DNA of 8,211 nt from Christensenella sp. (lineage in GTDB: Bacteria > Bacillota > Clostridia > Christensenellales > Maliibacteriaceae). This document shows positions 1 through 6,302 of the stretch, one piece after another; the stretch's first letter is position 1; every line of letters begins with the position of its first letter. The translations under genes were made by a program, and so were the position numbers. Under the pieces are notes generated by a model. The model worked only from the letters and a program-made list of their open reading frames with translations. It was not told the origin of the DNA and did not search any database. The stretch lies in contig JAHZHV010000246.1 of assembly GCA_019420085.1 (NCBI GenBank), positions 1 to 8,211 on the forward strand, given 5' to 3'.

Positions 1-1
1 G

Positions 2-982
2 GTCGAGTTGGGCGGCGTTGCCTCCAATCCGAGAATTGAGTCGGTTTATGAGGGCATCCGCCTGTGCCGCGACAATGATTTGGGCGCGCTGGTGGCTGTC
101 GGCGGCGGCAGCAGCATCGACTGTGCCAAGGCAATTGCAGGAAATGTCCATTATGACGGCGATGCCTGGGATGCAATTATGAAGCATGAGCCGCAGACGG
201 ATCGCGTGCTTCCTGTGTTTGCAGTGCTGACGCTTGCAGCGACCGGCTCGGAGATGAATCGCAATGCCGTAATTTCCAATCTGAAGGAAAATGTCAAGAC
301 GGCTTTCTGCGCGGATTCTCTGATTCCCGTTTCTGCAGTGATGGATCCGACGTATTCCTTCTCCGTGCCGGCGTATTACACTGCGGCAGGTATTGTGGAC
401 ATTATGTCTCATACGTTTGAGAATTACTTCTCCCGCGAGACGGATGCTTATGCACACGATCGTTTGGCCGAGGGCGGCCTTCTTACCTGCATTCAGCAGG
501 GCCCCATTGCTGTGCGTGAGCCCGATAACTATGCCGCGCGTGCTGCGCTGATGTATATCTCCCCCTGGGTCATCAACGGCATTACCCGTGCGGGTAAGTC
601 CTGCGGCTGGAGCTGCCATCCCATCGAGCATGAACTGTCTGCTTACTATGATGTGTGCCATGGTGCAGGATTGGCTGTCGTCACCCCCGCATGGATGCGT
701 CATATCTTAAGCGATGCGACGGTTGATAAGTTCGTTGAATACGCCGTCAATGTCTGGCGTATCGATCCTTCGGGTGACCGTTTTGCGGTTGCAAACGAAG
801 CGATTGATAAGACCGAAGCGTTCTTTAAATCCATCGGCATGCCCACTACGCTGCGCGAGCTGGGGATTGAGACGAAGGAGAAGTTCGCTGAAATGGCGGG
901 CAATCTTGAAAATGCACTGGGTGGTGCGTATGTGCCGATGACCAGTGCCGATGTGCTTGCGATTTTGGAAGCGTGCTATTGA
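2..982 (+). CDS. Iron-containing alcohol dehydrogenase (butanol dehydrogenase type), 5' end missing
   Basis: This is the C-terminal part of a group III, metal-dependent alcohol dehydrogenase of the BDH/YqhD type, a cytoplasmic enzyme that interconverts aldehydes and alcohols with NAD(P)H, typically in fermentation. The frame is open from the window edge, so about 60 N-terminal residues are absent compared with the usual 385-395. The TTG at 8 is an internal Leu in a conserved stretch (ELGGV..NPR), not a start. Numbering from that codon, the nucleotide-binding GGGS motif is at 32-35. The four expected metal ligands are all present: Asp131 and His135 (DIMSH), His208 (PIEHELS) and His218 (DVCHGAG). 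The C-terminus is complete and a strong terminator follows 17 bases after the stop. Family membership is secure; the physiological substrate and cofactor preference cannot be read from this fragment. Confidence 0.95.
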   Translation, partial: VELGGVASNPRIESVYEGIRLCRDNDLGALVAVGGGSSIDCAKAIAGNVHYDGDAWDAIMKHEPQTDRVLPVFAVLTLAATGSEMNRNAVISNLKENVKTAFCADSLIPVSAVMDPTYSFSVPAYYTAAGIVDIMSHTFENYFSRETDAYAHDRLAEGGLLTCIQQGPIAVREPDNYAARAALMYISPWVINGITRAGKSCGWSCHPIEHELSAYYDVCHGAGLAVVTPAWMRHILSDATVDKFVEYAVNVWRIDPSGDRFAVANEAIDKTEAFFKSIGMPTTLRELGIETKEKFAEMAGNLENALGGAYVPMTSADVLAILEACY

Positions 983-999
983 GTTCATTTTGCTGCGGC

Positions 1000-1039
1000 A
1001 AAAGACGCGATTTCGTTATCACGAAATCGCGTCTTTTTT
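1000..1039 (+). terminator. Rho-independent terminator after the alcohol dehydrogenase
   Basis: A perfect 17-bp stem is formed by 1000-1016 and 1021-1037, closed by the four-base loop TATC. A run of six T ends at 1039. It begins 17 bases after the dehydrogenase stop and separates that gene from the sigma factor unit. Confidence 0.95.
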
Positions 1040-1093
1040 ACTGTAGTTTTATGCTGCTTAAATGGACGAGCAGGCGATGTGCCTTTTGGCAAT

Positions 1094-1122
1094 TTGACGT
1101 TCGGCGAACAAATTGTTAAACT
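1094..1122 (+). promoter_or_regulatory. Candidate housekeeping promoter with a palindrome in the spacer, upstream of the sigma factor gene
   Basis: TTGACG (1094-1099) and TAAACT (1117-1122) are separated by 17 bases, matching the sigma-A -35 and -10 boxes at 5/6 and 4/6 positions. The spacer contains the palindrome GTTCG-G-CGAAC (1099-1109), which touches the -35 box and could bind a repressor. Transcription would start near 1129, leaving a leader of about 95 bases before the ATG at 1224. No convincing ECF-type autoregulatory promoter was seen, but such motifs vary by group. The promoter is inferred from sequence only. Confidence 0.4.
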
Positions 1123-1223
1123 GAATAAGTACGCATGTAATTTTTTGATGTTCTGTGCGGTATTGTTTCACATAAAGGAAGATGCAGGATGCGCAGGATG
1201 CGGAACTTATGGGAGGTGTAGCG

Positions 1224-1712
1224 ATGCAGAAAATGCTGCACAGTGATGCGATAGATGTCGACGGCATTTTGAAGCGCAATGCCGATATGGTATATCGTCT
1301 TGCCTTTGCACGGGCGCATAACAGGCAGGATGCAGAAGATATTTTTCAGGACGTATTTTTGCGCTATGTGCGCCGCGTGCCGCGCTTTGCGGATGAAGAT
1401 CACGAAAAAGCCTGGTTTATTCGTGTGACAATGAATTGTATCAAGAGCTATTACGGACGTGCTGATCGGCGGCACACCTTTTCTTCGGAGAGTCTTTTGA
1501 ATGCGGCTGCGCCGCAGGGAGACGATTTTGCATTGCTGCTGCTTTCTCTGCCTCCGGCACACCGGATGACGGTGCATCTGTTTTATGCGGAACGCATGAG
1601 CGTGCGGCAGATTGCAAAGCTGACAGGCCGGTCGGAAAATGCGGTGCGCGTCTGTCTGACGCGTGCACGTCATACGCTCAGACAATCGTTGCAACAGGAG
1701 GTGCGGCCATGA
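1224..1712 (+). CDS. ECF-type RNA polymerase sigma-70 factor
   Basis: This 162-residue protein has the two-domain layout of extracytoplasmic function sigma factors, which bind core RNA polymerase and direct it to a small regulon. Region 2 spans about residues 18-80, with the typical acidic helix (DAEDIFQDVFLRYVRR) followed by EKAWFIRVTMNCIKSYY, which contributes to -10 recognition. Region 4 spans about 104-155: LPPAHRMTVHLFYAERMSV, then the helix-turn-helix IAKLTGRSENAVRVCLTRAR that reads the -35 element. The frame is open further upstream to an ATG at 1182, but the ATG at 1224 was chosen because GGGAGG (1211-1216) lies 7 bases before it. The stop overlaps the next start (ATGA), implying translational coupling with a membrane protein that probably controls it. 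The target regulon is unknown. Confidence 0.93.
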   Translation: MQKMLHSDAIDVDGILKRNADMVYRLAFARAHNRQDAEDIFQDVFLRYVRRVPRFADEDHEKAWFIRVTMNCIKSYYGRADRRHTFSSESLLNAAAPQGDDFALLLLSLPPAHRMTVHLFYAERMSVRQIAKLTGRSENAVRVCLTRARHTLRQSLQQEVRP

Positions 1713-2353
1713 CGGTGCAGGAACGTTACGATCAGTTTCAGGAATCCGTAAAGCCCAAAGAGGCGCTTTTGGAAAATACACGCCGCAGAATGCTGGCAGA
1801 GGCATCGGTGGACAAACTGTGTGCCAGACGCCGCCGGCGGCGCACGGGGCGCGCACTGAGCTATCTGGTTGCCTGTGCGGCAGGTGCTGTGCTTTGTTTT
1901 GCAGCGCTGCATGTGCCTGCACTGACACAGTATTTGCCTTTTGATGGGATTGCGAAAAATGGTACCGCAGCGATCGGGCAGGAGAGTGTGGTACAGACGC
2001 AGGATTCGGCATCTGGTGCTGTCCAGGAAGGCGAGACGGAGCAGATTGCGGATGTCAACATTTACTATGTAGAAAATGGGCAGCTGCAAAGTGAAACACA
2101 ATCGCTTGTCTGCACGGTCGAGGATGTTTTTGCTGCGTGGGCACAGAAAAACGAAGTTGCGGATGTGACGGTACAAAGTGTCAGTCTGGATGATGCCGGA
2201 GCAGATGTCATGGGTGTGCGTATTGATTTTTCTGCACAACTGCGTGATCAGCTGGACAGCCAGGGCAATAAGCTTATGGCGCTGTCAATGACGCTGGCCG
2301 AGTACTTGAATGCCGATGGTGTGGTTTTAACTGCCGGCGGCAAGCCGCTGTAA
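1709..2353 (+). CDS. Single-pass membrane protein with GerMN-like outer domain, probable anti-sigma partner
   Basis: The protein has 214 residues. The N-terminal part (1-46) is charged and presumably cytoplasmic, with the stretch PKEALLENTRRRML and an Arg cluster at 40-46. One membrane segment follows at about 49-72. After a Ser/Gln/Glu-rich linker, residues about 117-212 resemble a GerMN fold: IYYVENGQL at the start, VTVQSVSLDDAGADVMGVRIDFS in the middle, and LAEYLNADGVVLTAGGKPL at the end. GerMN domains are known from spore germination protein GerM and other envelope proteins. The start at 1709 follows AGGAGG and overlaps the sigma factor stop by four bases. Small membrane proteins directly after ECF sigma genes are commonly their anti-sigma factors, so that role is inferred from position and topology. 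No zinc-binding anti-sigma motif (HxxxCxxC) is present, and the GerMN match is by eye. Confidence 0.75.
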   Translation: MTVQERYDQFQESVKPKEALLENTRRRMLAEASVDKLCARRRRRRTGRALSYLVACAAGAVLCFAALHVPALTQYLPFDGIAKNGTAAIGQESVVQTQDSASGAVQEGETEQIADVNIYYVENGQLQSETQSLVCTVEDVFAAWAQKNEVADVTVQSVSLDDAGADVMGVRIDFSAQLRDQLDSQGNKLMALSMTLAEYLNADGVVLTAGGKPL

Positions 2354-2380
2354 GCGTCTGTGCATGGAAGGACGTGACGG

Positions 2381-2785
2381 ATGAAGGTAACCGATTGGTT
2401 TGAAAAATTGCGCACAGCGTTGTCAAAAAACATCCAGCGGCGCACCGTGCACCGCGCTGTACAGCAGTATAAGCGGGAGCTTGACGTGCTGTATGCGCGC
2501 GCGGGACGCAGAATGTATGAAATCTATGATCGCACACATGACTGTGATCCGGCGATAGAGTCCCTGTTTGCTGAAATTCGACGCAAACGTGATGCACTGG
2601 AAGATCTGCAAATTGATGCGGATACGGATGGTATACCGCGTGTACGCTGTACACCGATGCGCACGCGTGCTGACGCATCGGCAAGCGTCGGTGCGGTGTG
2701 TCATTGTCCCCGATGCGGTGCAGTCTGCCTGCGCAATGCGCAGCGCTGTACCGGCTGCGGCTTTATTCTTCGCCGTGGTGCATAG
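2381..2785 (+). CDS. Helical zinc-ribbon protein
   Basis: A 134-residue, probably cytoplasmic protein. Residues about 5-78 are strongly helical and probably coiled coil, with the segment VLYARAGRRMYEIYD and a second helix around ESLFAEIRRKRDALEDL. The C-terminus carries a zinc ribbon with CPRCG (Cys109, Cys112) and CTGCG (Cys123, Cys126); Cys107 and Cys116 are additional. A helical hairpin followed by a short zinc ribbon is a common Firmicutes arrangement of unknown function, often annotated only as zinc-ribbon protein. GGAAGGA (2366-2372) lies 8 bases before the ATG, and the gene begins 27 bases after the membrane protein, so it is probably the third gene of the sigma factor operon. The linker at about 80-105 is Arg/Ala/Asp-rich and looks unstructured. 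Whether it takes part in signalling is unknown. Confidence 0.8.
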   Translation: MKVTDWFEKLRTALSKNIQRRTVHRAVQQYKRELDVLYARAGRRMYEIYDRTHDCDPAIESLFAEIRRKRDALEDLQIDADTDGIPRVRCTPMRTRADASASVGAVCHCPRCGAVCLRNAQRCTGCGFILRRGA

Positions 2786-2866
2786 CATAATATGCAAAAA
2801 TGAATAAAATTGGCGCCGTTTATGCACTCAAAACGAAAGAAAATGAGAGAATTTTGCCTGCAGGGC

Positions 2867-2895
2867 TTGTATTTCATGGATCAGTGGGCTACAAT
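2867..2895 (+). promoter_or_regulatory. Candidate promoter for the amino acid transporter
   Basis: A good -10 box, TACAAT (2890-2895), sits 17 bases after a weak -35, TTGTAT (2867-2872). The predicted start near 2902 gives a leader of about 50 bases before the lipoprotein ATG. The 167 bases between the zinc-ribbon stop and this gene hold no clear terminator: the TGCATA/TATGCA hairpin at 2779-2796 is followed by A, not T. Some read-through from the sigma operon is therefore possible. No T-box or riboswitch was recognised. Confidence 0.4.
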
Positions 2896-2952
2896 GGTGC
2901 CCGTGCGACGGTTTTGCCGCCGCAACTATACAGGAGTTTGGAGCGTTGGATA

Positions 2953-3777
2953 ATGATGAAAAAGATTTCCATGATTCTGGCTCTGGTGCTTTGCCTGAGC
3001 CTTGCCCTGACTGGTTGTGCCGCCAAGCAGGAAGAGGAGCCTGCACAGGATGTGCAGAATACGGAAAATACCGAAGAGCAGGCCGATACCGAAACGCAGA
3101 AGGATACGCTGATCATGGCGACCAATGCGGAGTTCCCGCCTTATGAGTATCATGAGGGCGACGAGATTGTCGGCATTGATGCTGAGATCGGTGCGGCGAT
3201 TGCCGAGAAGCTTGGTATGGACTTCCAGATCGAGGATATGGCATTTGATTCCATCATCGCTGCTGTGCAAAGCGGTAAGGCGGATATGGGTCTTGCAGGT
3301 CTGACGGTAACGGAAGACCGCATGGAGAGCGTGAATTTTACCACCAGCTATGCTACGGGTGTACAGGTGATCATCGTCAAGGAAGATTCGCCGATTCAAA
3401 GTGTTGATGATTTGTTTGCCGGCGGCTATACGATCGGTGTGCAGACCAACACGACCGGCGACATTTATTGTACCGGCGACCTGGAGGATGAGGGCCTTGC
3501 CACGGTTGAGCGCTACAACAAGGGCGCCGATGCAGTGCAGGCACTGATCGCTGGTAAAATTGACTGCGTTGTCATTGATAACGAGCCTGCCAAGAGCTTC
3601 GTTGCCAGCAACGAGGGACTCGTTATTCTTGAGACGGAGTATGTAACGGAAGATTATGCCATCTGCATTGCCAAGGACAATGAGGAACTTCTGGAGCAGG
3701 TTAACACCGCGCTGGAAGAGCTGATTGCTGACGGCACCGTGCAGGAGATCATCGATAAGTACATCCCCGCCGAATAA
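2953..3777 (+). CDS. Polar amino acid ABC transporter, substrate-binding lipoprotein
   Basis: A family 3 solute-binding protein of 274 residues that captures an amino acid outside the membrane and delivers it to the permease encoded next. The N-terminus is a lipoprotein signal peptide: basic MMKK, a hydrophobic core, and the lipobox LTGC with the lipidated cysteine at 22. An acidic Gln/Glu/Thr linker (23-51) leads to the domain. Family motifs include ATNAEFPPYEY (56-66), the GIDAEIGAAIAEKLG segment, DMGLAGLTVTEDR with Arg123 expected to hold the substrate carboxylate, and DCVVIDNEPA with Asp209 expected to hold the amino group. The frame is open further upstream, but the ATG at 2953 (or 2956) is chosen because the signal peptide starts there and GGAG (2940-2943) lies 9 bases upstream. 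The particular amino acid carried cannot be determined by eye. Confidence 0.95.
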   Translation: MMKKISMILALVLCLSLALTGCAAKQEEEPAQDVQNTENTEEQADTETQKDTLIMATNAEFPPYEYHEGDEIVGIDAEIGAAIAEKLGMDFQIEDMAFDSIIAAVQSGKADMGLAGLTVTEDRMESVNFTTSYATGVQVIIVKEDSPIQSVDDLFAGGYTIGVQTNTTGDIYCTGDLEDEGLATVERYNKGADAVQALIAGKIDCVVIDNEPAKSFVASNEGLVILETEYVTEDYAICIAKDNEELLEQVNTALEELIADGTVQEIIDKYIPAE

Positions 3778-3796
3778 GGCGCGGCTTTGCAGGAAC

Positions 3797-3841
3797 AAGG
3801 CGCAGGGGACGGCACAATAAAACGGCCGTCCCCGCCTTTTT
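3797..3841 (+). terminator. Terminator between the binding protein and permease genes
   Basis: The arms 3797-3813 and 3825-3838 pair through GGGGACGGC/GCCGTCCCC and AAGGCG/CGCCTT, with a small bulge in the left arm (about CA, 3803-3804). Five T follow (3837-3841). It lies inside the transporter operon, so it probably acts as a partial stop that gives more binding protein than membrane components. Confidence 0.85.
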
Positions 3842-3883
3842 ATAACGAAGTACTTTTTTTGACACAGGAAAGGGGCTGTAGTT

Positions 3884-4612
3884 TTGGCGGAATGGTTTGC
3901 CGGAATTCGGGATGAATTCGTATTGAATTTTATCCAGGACGATCGCTGGAAATTGCTGGTCAACGGCTTGAAAGTTACACTGACGGTAACGTTTTTTGCG
4001 TTGCTGATCGGCGTTGTAATTGGCGTGGTGCTGGCAGCGGTGCGTTCAACCTACGATACCAACTATGAACGGATGCATAATCCGATTGCCCGCGCGGTTT
4101 TATGGTTTTTTGACAAATTATGCCGCGTGTATATTACCGTAATCCGCGGTACACCGGTGGTCGTGCAGCTTCTGATCCTGTTTTTCGTCGTGTTTGTCTC
4201 GTCGAATAATAAGGTGATGGTTGCATCGATCTCCTTTGGCATCAATTCCGGTGCATATGTGGCGGAGATTGTGCGAGGCGGCATCATGTCGATTGACGCC
4301 GGGCAGATGGAAGCCGGCAGAAGTCTTGGCTTTAACTATTTGCAGACGATGCGTTATATTATCATCCCACAGACGGTGAAAAACGTACTGCCTGCGTTGG
4401 GCAATGAGTTTATCGTTCTGATCAAAGAGACGTCTGTAGCCGGTTATATTGCATTGGAAGATCTGACCAAAGCCGGCGATATCATCCGCGGACGCACATT
4501 CAGCGCCTTTATGCCATTGTTTGCGGTGGCGTTGATTTATCTTGCAATGGTTATGATTTTCTCCTGGTTTGTCAATCGTCTGGAAAGGAGGCTGCGCAGC
4601 AGTGAGCGATGA
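3884..4612 (+). CDS. Polar amino acid ABC transporter, permease
   Basis: A HisM/GlnP-type membrane subunit of 242 residues that forms the translocation path for the amino acid delivered by the upstream lipoprotein. A hydrophobic segment at about 30-53 follows the typical WKLLVNGLKVTLTV entry. VYITVIRGTPVVVQLLILFFVVF (about 82-104) is the family hallmark, and further segments lie near 171-190 and 209-231. The EAA loop that docks onto the ATPase is at about 142-170 (EAGRSLGF through IIIPQTVKNVLP). The start is taken as TTG at 3884: AAAGGGG (3869-3875) is 8 bases upstream, and the nearby ATG at 3892 is in another frame. The last 11 bases overlap the ATPase gene. The permease probably works as a homodimer, since no second permease gene is present. 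Confidence 0.93.
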   Translation: MAEWFAGIRDEFVLNFIQDDRWKLLVNGLKVTLTVTFFALLIGVVIGVVLAAVRSTYDTNYERMHNPIARAVLWFFDKLCRVYITVIRGTPVVVQLLILFFVVFVSSNNKVMVASISFGINSGAYVAEIVRGGIMSIDAGQMEAGRSLGFNYLQTMRYIIIPQTVKNVLPALGNEFIVLIKETSVAGYIALEDLTKAGDIIRGRTFSAFMPLFAVALIYLAMVMIFSWFVNRLERRLRSSER

Positions 4613-5342
4613 AGTAATTGTCCGCGTTCGTGACTTGCAGAAAGAATTCCGCGGCGGTATCCGCGCATTGGATGGCGTCAGCATGGATATCAAAAAGGGC
4701 GAGGTCGTCGTGATTATCGGTCCTTCCGGATCGGGCAAGTCGACATTTTTACGCTGCCTGAATCTGCTGGAGCTGCCTACAGGCGGTACGGTTGAGGTGT
4801 TTGGCGACGATATTACGGATCCCAAGACGGATATCAATGTTCACAGGCAGAAAATGGGCATGGTATTTCAGCAGTTTAATTTATTCCCGCACATGAGTGT
4901 GCTGGGAAACATGACTCTTGCGCCGATAAAGCTGCTGAAAAAAAGCCGTCAGGAGGCGGAACAAACCGCGATGGCGCTTTTGGAGCGTGTTGGACTGGCA
5001 GACAGGGCCAATGCTTATCCGTCACAGCTTTCCGGCGGGCAAAAGCAGCGCATTGCCATTGTTCGAGCGCTGTGCATGCAGCCGCAGATTATGCTCTTTG
5101 ATGAACCGACAAGTGCGCTTGATCCTGAAATGGTTGAGGAAGTACTCAATGTCATGCGCGAATTGGCAAACAGCCATATGACGATGGTTGTAGTGACGCA
5201 TGAAATGGGGTTTGCGCGCGAGGTGGCAAGCCGCGTTGTGTTCATGGATGAAGGACGCGTCATTGAAGAAGCTCCGCCGCAGGTGCTCTTTGGCACGCCA
5301 AAAAGCGATCGGCTCAAGAGCTTTCTTGGAAAAGTATTATAA
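4602..5342 (+). CDS. Polar amino acid ABC transporter, ATP-binding protein
   Basis: A GlnQ/HisP-type ATPase of 246 residues, the normal family length, which hydrolyses ATP on the inner face of the membrane to drive uptake. All motifs are in place: Walker A GPSGSGKST (40-48), Q-loop VFQQFNLFPH (about 88-97), signature LSGGQ (143-147), Walker B IMLFDE with catalytic Glu168, the D-loop SALD (171-174), and the switch His200 in VTHEMGF. The start is GTG at 4602, with AGGAGG (4586-4591) 10 bases upstream, inside the end of the permease gene. The ATG at 4609 is in another frame and does not encode this protein. The 11-base overlap implies translational coupling with the permease. A terminator follows. 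Confidence 0.96.
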   Translation: MSDEVIVRVRDLQKEFRGGIRALDGVSMDIKKGEVVVIIGPSGSGKSTFLRCLNLLELPTGGTVEVFGDDITDPKTDINVHRQKMGMVFQQFNLFPHMSVLGNMTLAPIKLLKKSRQEAEQTAMALLERVGLADRANAYPSQLSGGQKQRIAIVRALCMQPQIMLFDEPTSALDPEMVEEVLNVMRELANSHMTMVVVTHEMGFAREVASRVVFMDEGRVIEEAPPQVLFGTPKSDRLKSFLGKVL

Positions 5343-5370
5343 CCCGTTGTGGGATGCATGGTTTCATTGG

Positions 5371-5408
5371 AAAAAGGCCGAACATCGTATGGAGGTTCGG
5401 TCTTTTTT
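5371..5408 (+). terminator. Rho-independent terminator after the transporter operon
   Basis: AAAAGGCCGAAC (5372-5383) pairs with GTTCGGTCTTTT (5395-5406) over 12 positions with one G-U pair and an 11-base loop. The T run extends through 5408. It begins 28 bases after the ATPase stop. Confidence 0.9.
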
Positions 5409-5435
5409 GCTGTTTATACGCCGATGTGGTATTCT
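5407..5435 (+). promoter_or_regulatory. Candidate extended -10 promoter for the DUF2461 gene
   Basis: TATTCT (5430-5435) is preceded by TG at 5427-5428, giving an extended -10 element. A partial -35, TTGCTG (5407-5412), lies 17 bases upstream and overlaps the end of the preceding terminator's T run. Transcription would begin near 5442, leaving only about 20-30 bases before the start codon. Confidence 0.45.
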
Positions 5436-5470
5436 GATTTCATGTGGACAGGAAAGGAATGATGGTCCGA

Positions 5471-6163
5471 ATGACATTTTCTGGATTCCAAATGGACGCC
5501 TGCGCATTTTTTACGCAGATTGCGCAGAACAATAATAAAGCCTTTTTTGAAGAAAACCGCACGCGGTTTTATCGCGTCGTGCGTGATCCGATGCGTATGC
5601 TTGCGGCGGCGTTGGCGGATACCGCCCTCCAAATCGATGAGCGCTTTGAAGCGCGGCCCGAACGCGTTGTGGCGCGTATTCGACGGGATACGCGATTTAC
5701 CCGCGATAAGACGCTGTATCGAGACCACCTTTGGGGCAGCTTCCGTCATGCCGATCGTGATATCCATCCGCGTGTGGAGTTGTATTTTTGTATTGATGCA
5801 CAGAGTGTAAGCTGGGGTTTGAGCTGTTACGGTTGGCCGCCTTCTGCCATGGCACAGCTGCGCGGGTATATTATGGAAAATTTAAAGCGGTTTGCACCGC
5901 TTGCACAGGATCAGAAGGTACAAAGCCGCTTTTGCTTGCTGGGCGAAGATTACAAGCGCCTGCCGCCTGTGTGCGACGGTGCGCCTTTCTATGCACTTGA
6001 TTGGCTGAAGAAAAAACATGTATACCTGGAACATGAGGAGCCGTTTTTCCCCGGTGCGACACAACCGGAACTGGCGGAACGGATCGCAGCGGATTTTCGC
6101 CTGCTTGCACCGTTGTATGCGTTTTTGGATGCATCGCAGGCACACAGGGAAAAACGTGTTTAG
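5471..6163 (+). CDS. DUF2461 family protein
   Basis: A protein of 230 residues matching the DUF2461 (TIGR02453) family, found in many bacteria and some fungi and without an established biochemical role. Family features visible are the opening FSGF, the segment FFTQIAQNNNKAFFEENRTRFY (about 13-34), the central signature RIRRDTRFTRDKTLYRDH (69-86), and a following strand-rich core (VELYFCID, SWGLSCYGWPP). It is probably cytoplasmic, with no signal peptide or membrane segment. The start is uncertain: in-frame ATGs occur at 5459, 5462 and 5471. GGAAAGGA (5451-5458) is too close to the first two and 12 bases from the third; 5471 is preferred because the family usually begins at the FSGF segment. 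No terminator is evident after the gene. Confidence 0.88.
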   Translation: MTFSGFQMDACAFFTQIAQNNNKAFFEENRTRFYRVVRDPMRMLAAALADTALQIDERFEARPERVVARIRRDTRFTRDKTLYRDHLWGSFRHADRDIHPRVELYFCIDAQSVSWGLSCYGWPPSAMAQLRGYIMENLKRFAPLAQDQKVQSRFCLLGEDYKRLPPVCDGAPFYALDWLKKKHVYLEHEEPFFPGATQPELAERIAADFRLLAPLYAFLDASQAHREKRV

Positions 6164-6166
6164 CAT

Positions 6167-6230
6167 GCGGAACATTTGCGCGGAAACTACCAATTATGCG
6201 CGGAATTTGGTATAATCTAAAATAGCGGAA
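6167..6230 (+). repeat. Four copies of GCGGAA around a promoter, two within an exact 9-base direct repeat
   Basis: TGCGCGGAA occurs at 6177-6185 and again at 6197-6205, exactly 20 bases apart, which is about two helical turns and so puts both on the same DNA face. The core GCGGAA also occurs at 6167-6172 and 6225-6230, on either side. The second direct-repeat copy lies in the spacer of the promoter at 6208-6216. This is a candidate regulator-binding array; the regulator is unknown. Confidence 0.4.
6208..6216 (+). promoter_or_regulatory. Consensus extended -10 promoter for the long repeat-bearing gene
   Basis: TGG followed by a perfect TATAAT (6211-6216) forms an ideal extended -10 element. 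No good -35 box is found 16-18 bases upstream, which extended -10 promoters tolerate or which may reflect activator dependence. The predicted start near 6223 leaves a leader of about 80 bases before the ATG at 6303. Confidence 0.7.
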
Positions 6231-6286
6231 CAGGCAAAGTGCCTGTCGGAAACCTGCGTGGTACTGATTGCCGTGCCACGTGCGGG
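6230..6286 (+). other. Two hairpins filling the 5' leader of the long gene
   Basis: The first hairpin is ACAGGCA (6230-6236) with TGCCTGT (6240-6246), a perfect 7-bp stem around an AAG loop. The second pairs CCTGC (6253-6257) with GCGGG (6282-6286) and GTGGTAC (6258-6264) with GTGCCAC (6273-6279), about 12 bp with two G-U pairs and a two-base bulge. The ribosome binding site GGGAG (6289-6293) follows immediately. No T run is present, so this is not a terminator. I do not recognise any known riboswitch class; it may be an RNA-binding site or a translation-tuning or mRNA-stabilising structure. Confidence 0.5.
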
Positions 6287-6302
6287 ACGGGAGAGTAAGC
6301 AC

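Noticed and set aside
1099..1109. Possible LexA (SOS) box before the sigma factor gene
   Set aside because: The Gram-positive SOS box is CGAAC, four bases, then GTTCG. Here the half-sites are in the opposite order with one base between them.
1182..1223. Upstream ATG giving a 14-residue longer sigma factor
   Set aside because: The added residues (MQDAQDAELMGGVA) do not look like family sequence, and the strong GGGAGG site points to the ATG at 1224.
1116..2239. Long minus-strand open frames opposite the sigma factor and membrane protein genes
   Set aside because: They are antisense to genes with clear motifs and good ribosome binding sites. Their products are rich in Cys, His and Arg, as shadow frames of this coding bias are.
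2779..2796. Hairpin TGCATA/TATGCA at the end of the zinc-ribbon gene as a terminator
   Set aside because: The stem is short and AT-rich and is followed by A residues rather than T on the plus strand.
2800..2952. Upstream in-frame start giving a 51-residue longer binding protein
   Set aside because: It would bury the lipoprotein signal peptide inside the protein; the signal peptide clearly begins at MMKK.
3859..3864. TTGACA before the permease as a promoter -35 box
   Set aside because: The position 17 bases downstream (3882-3887) reads TTTTGG, not a -10 box, and falls on the start codon.
2926..3963. Minus-strand open frame of 345 codons opposite the binding-protein gene
   Set aside because: It lies antisense to a fully recognisable lipoprotein gene and the start of the permease gene, shows no family motif, and is explained by codon bias of the opposite strand.
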